Assembly: GCA_013285645.1 (NCBI GenBank)
Contig: JABDHJ010000017.1
Coordinates: forward strand, 1-52,131
DNA: 52,131 bases
Source: Verrucomicrobiota bacterium
GTDB taxonomy: Bacteria > Verrucomicrobiota > Verrucomicrobiia > Methylacidiphilales > UBA1321
Direction of reading: 5' to 3'
Positions 52,096-52,131 of this stretch are shown piece after piece; within the stretch, counting starts at the first letter, position 1, and each line of letters begins with the position of its first letter. The translations under genes and the position numbers were made by a program. Below the pieces are notes generated by a model. The model saw only the letters and a program-made list of their open reading frames with translations, did no database searches and was not told where the DNA came from.

Positions 52096-52131
52096 GCTTT
52101 TGCAAATCATCGCCCCTTTGATAAATTAACG

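Overview
The window looks like a chromosomal segment of a fairly GC-rich Gram-negative bacterium, most probably a member of the Verrucomicrobiota. This placement is inferred from an alternative complex III (ACIII) respiratory operon, a compact type II-C Cas9, a K+-independent membrane pyrophosphatase and many dispersed intergenic palindromes. No rRNA or other decisive marker is present.

Layout. 1-5.8 kb: the end of a dienelactone hydrolase gene, a DinG-type helicase, tRNA-Glu(UUC), a secreted barnase-like RNase with its barstar inhibitor, an ExbB/ExbD pair and an unknown membrane protein. 6.3-13.6 kb: an APC permease, a secreted unknown, a sugar isomerase and Gfo/Idh/MocA oxidoreductase pair divergent from an AraC regulator, and an unknown polytopic membrane protein. 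13.8-22.3 kb: sigma-54 (rpoN), a WalJ-like metallo-beta-lactamase protein, rsmD, a small ORF behind a sigma-54-type promoter, a cupin, the proton-pumping pyrophosphatase and two divergent cNMP-binding-like proteins. 22,352-24,292: a complete IS1595-family element with 26-bp terminal inverted repeats, an 8-bp target duplication and passenger genes. 24.4-27.6 kb: a secreted glycoside-hydrolase-like protein, a small membrane protein and a K+ channel with a TrkA-N domain.

27.7-34.6 kb is a type II-C CRISPR-Cas system: an array of 33 full repeats plus one degenerate repeat, then cas2, cas1 and cas9 on the minus strand, and a tracrRNA gene divergent from cas9. The tracrRNA pairs with the plus-strand form of the repeat, so the array should be read against the cas operon.

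35.6-52.1 kb is a respiratory supercluster on the plus strand: actABCDEF (quinol to cytochrome c/cupredoxin), a small membrane protein, a CcoN-like subunit that appears to lack its heme and CuB ligands, CcoO-like and CcoP-like cytochromes c, a type I copper protein, and subunits I and III of an aa3-type oxidase. Most genes overlap or abut and were probably co-transcribed.

The copper protein gene is the most disturbed spot. A dispersed palindrome lies inside its N-terminal coding part, and at its 3' end sits a REP-associated tyrosine transposase (RAYT) gene flanked by perfect 25-bp inverted repeats and by a duplication of the last coding bases of the copper protein. Several families of dispersed palindromes recur between genes across the window. 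The strongest points for follow-up are the ligand-less CcoN homologue, the RAYT cassette with its coding duplication, the IS1595 element with passengers, and the tracrRNA/array architecture.
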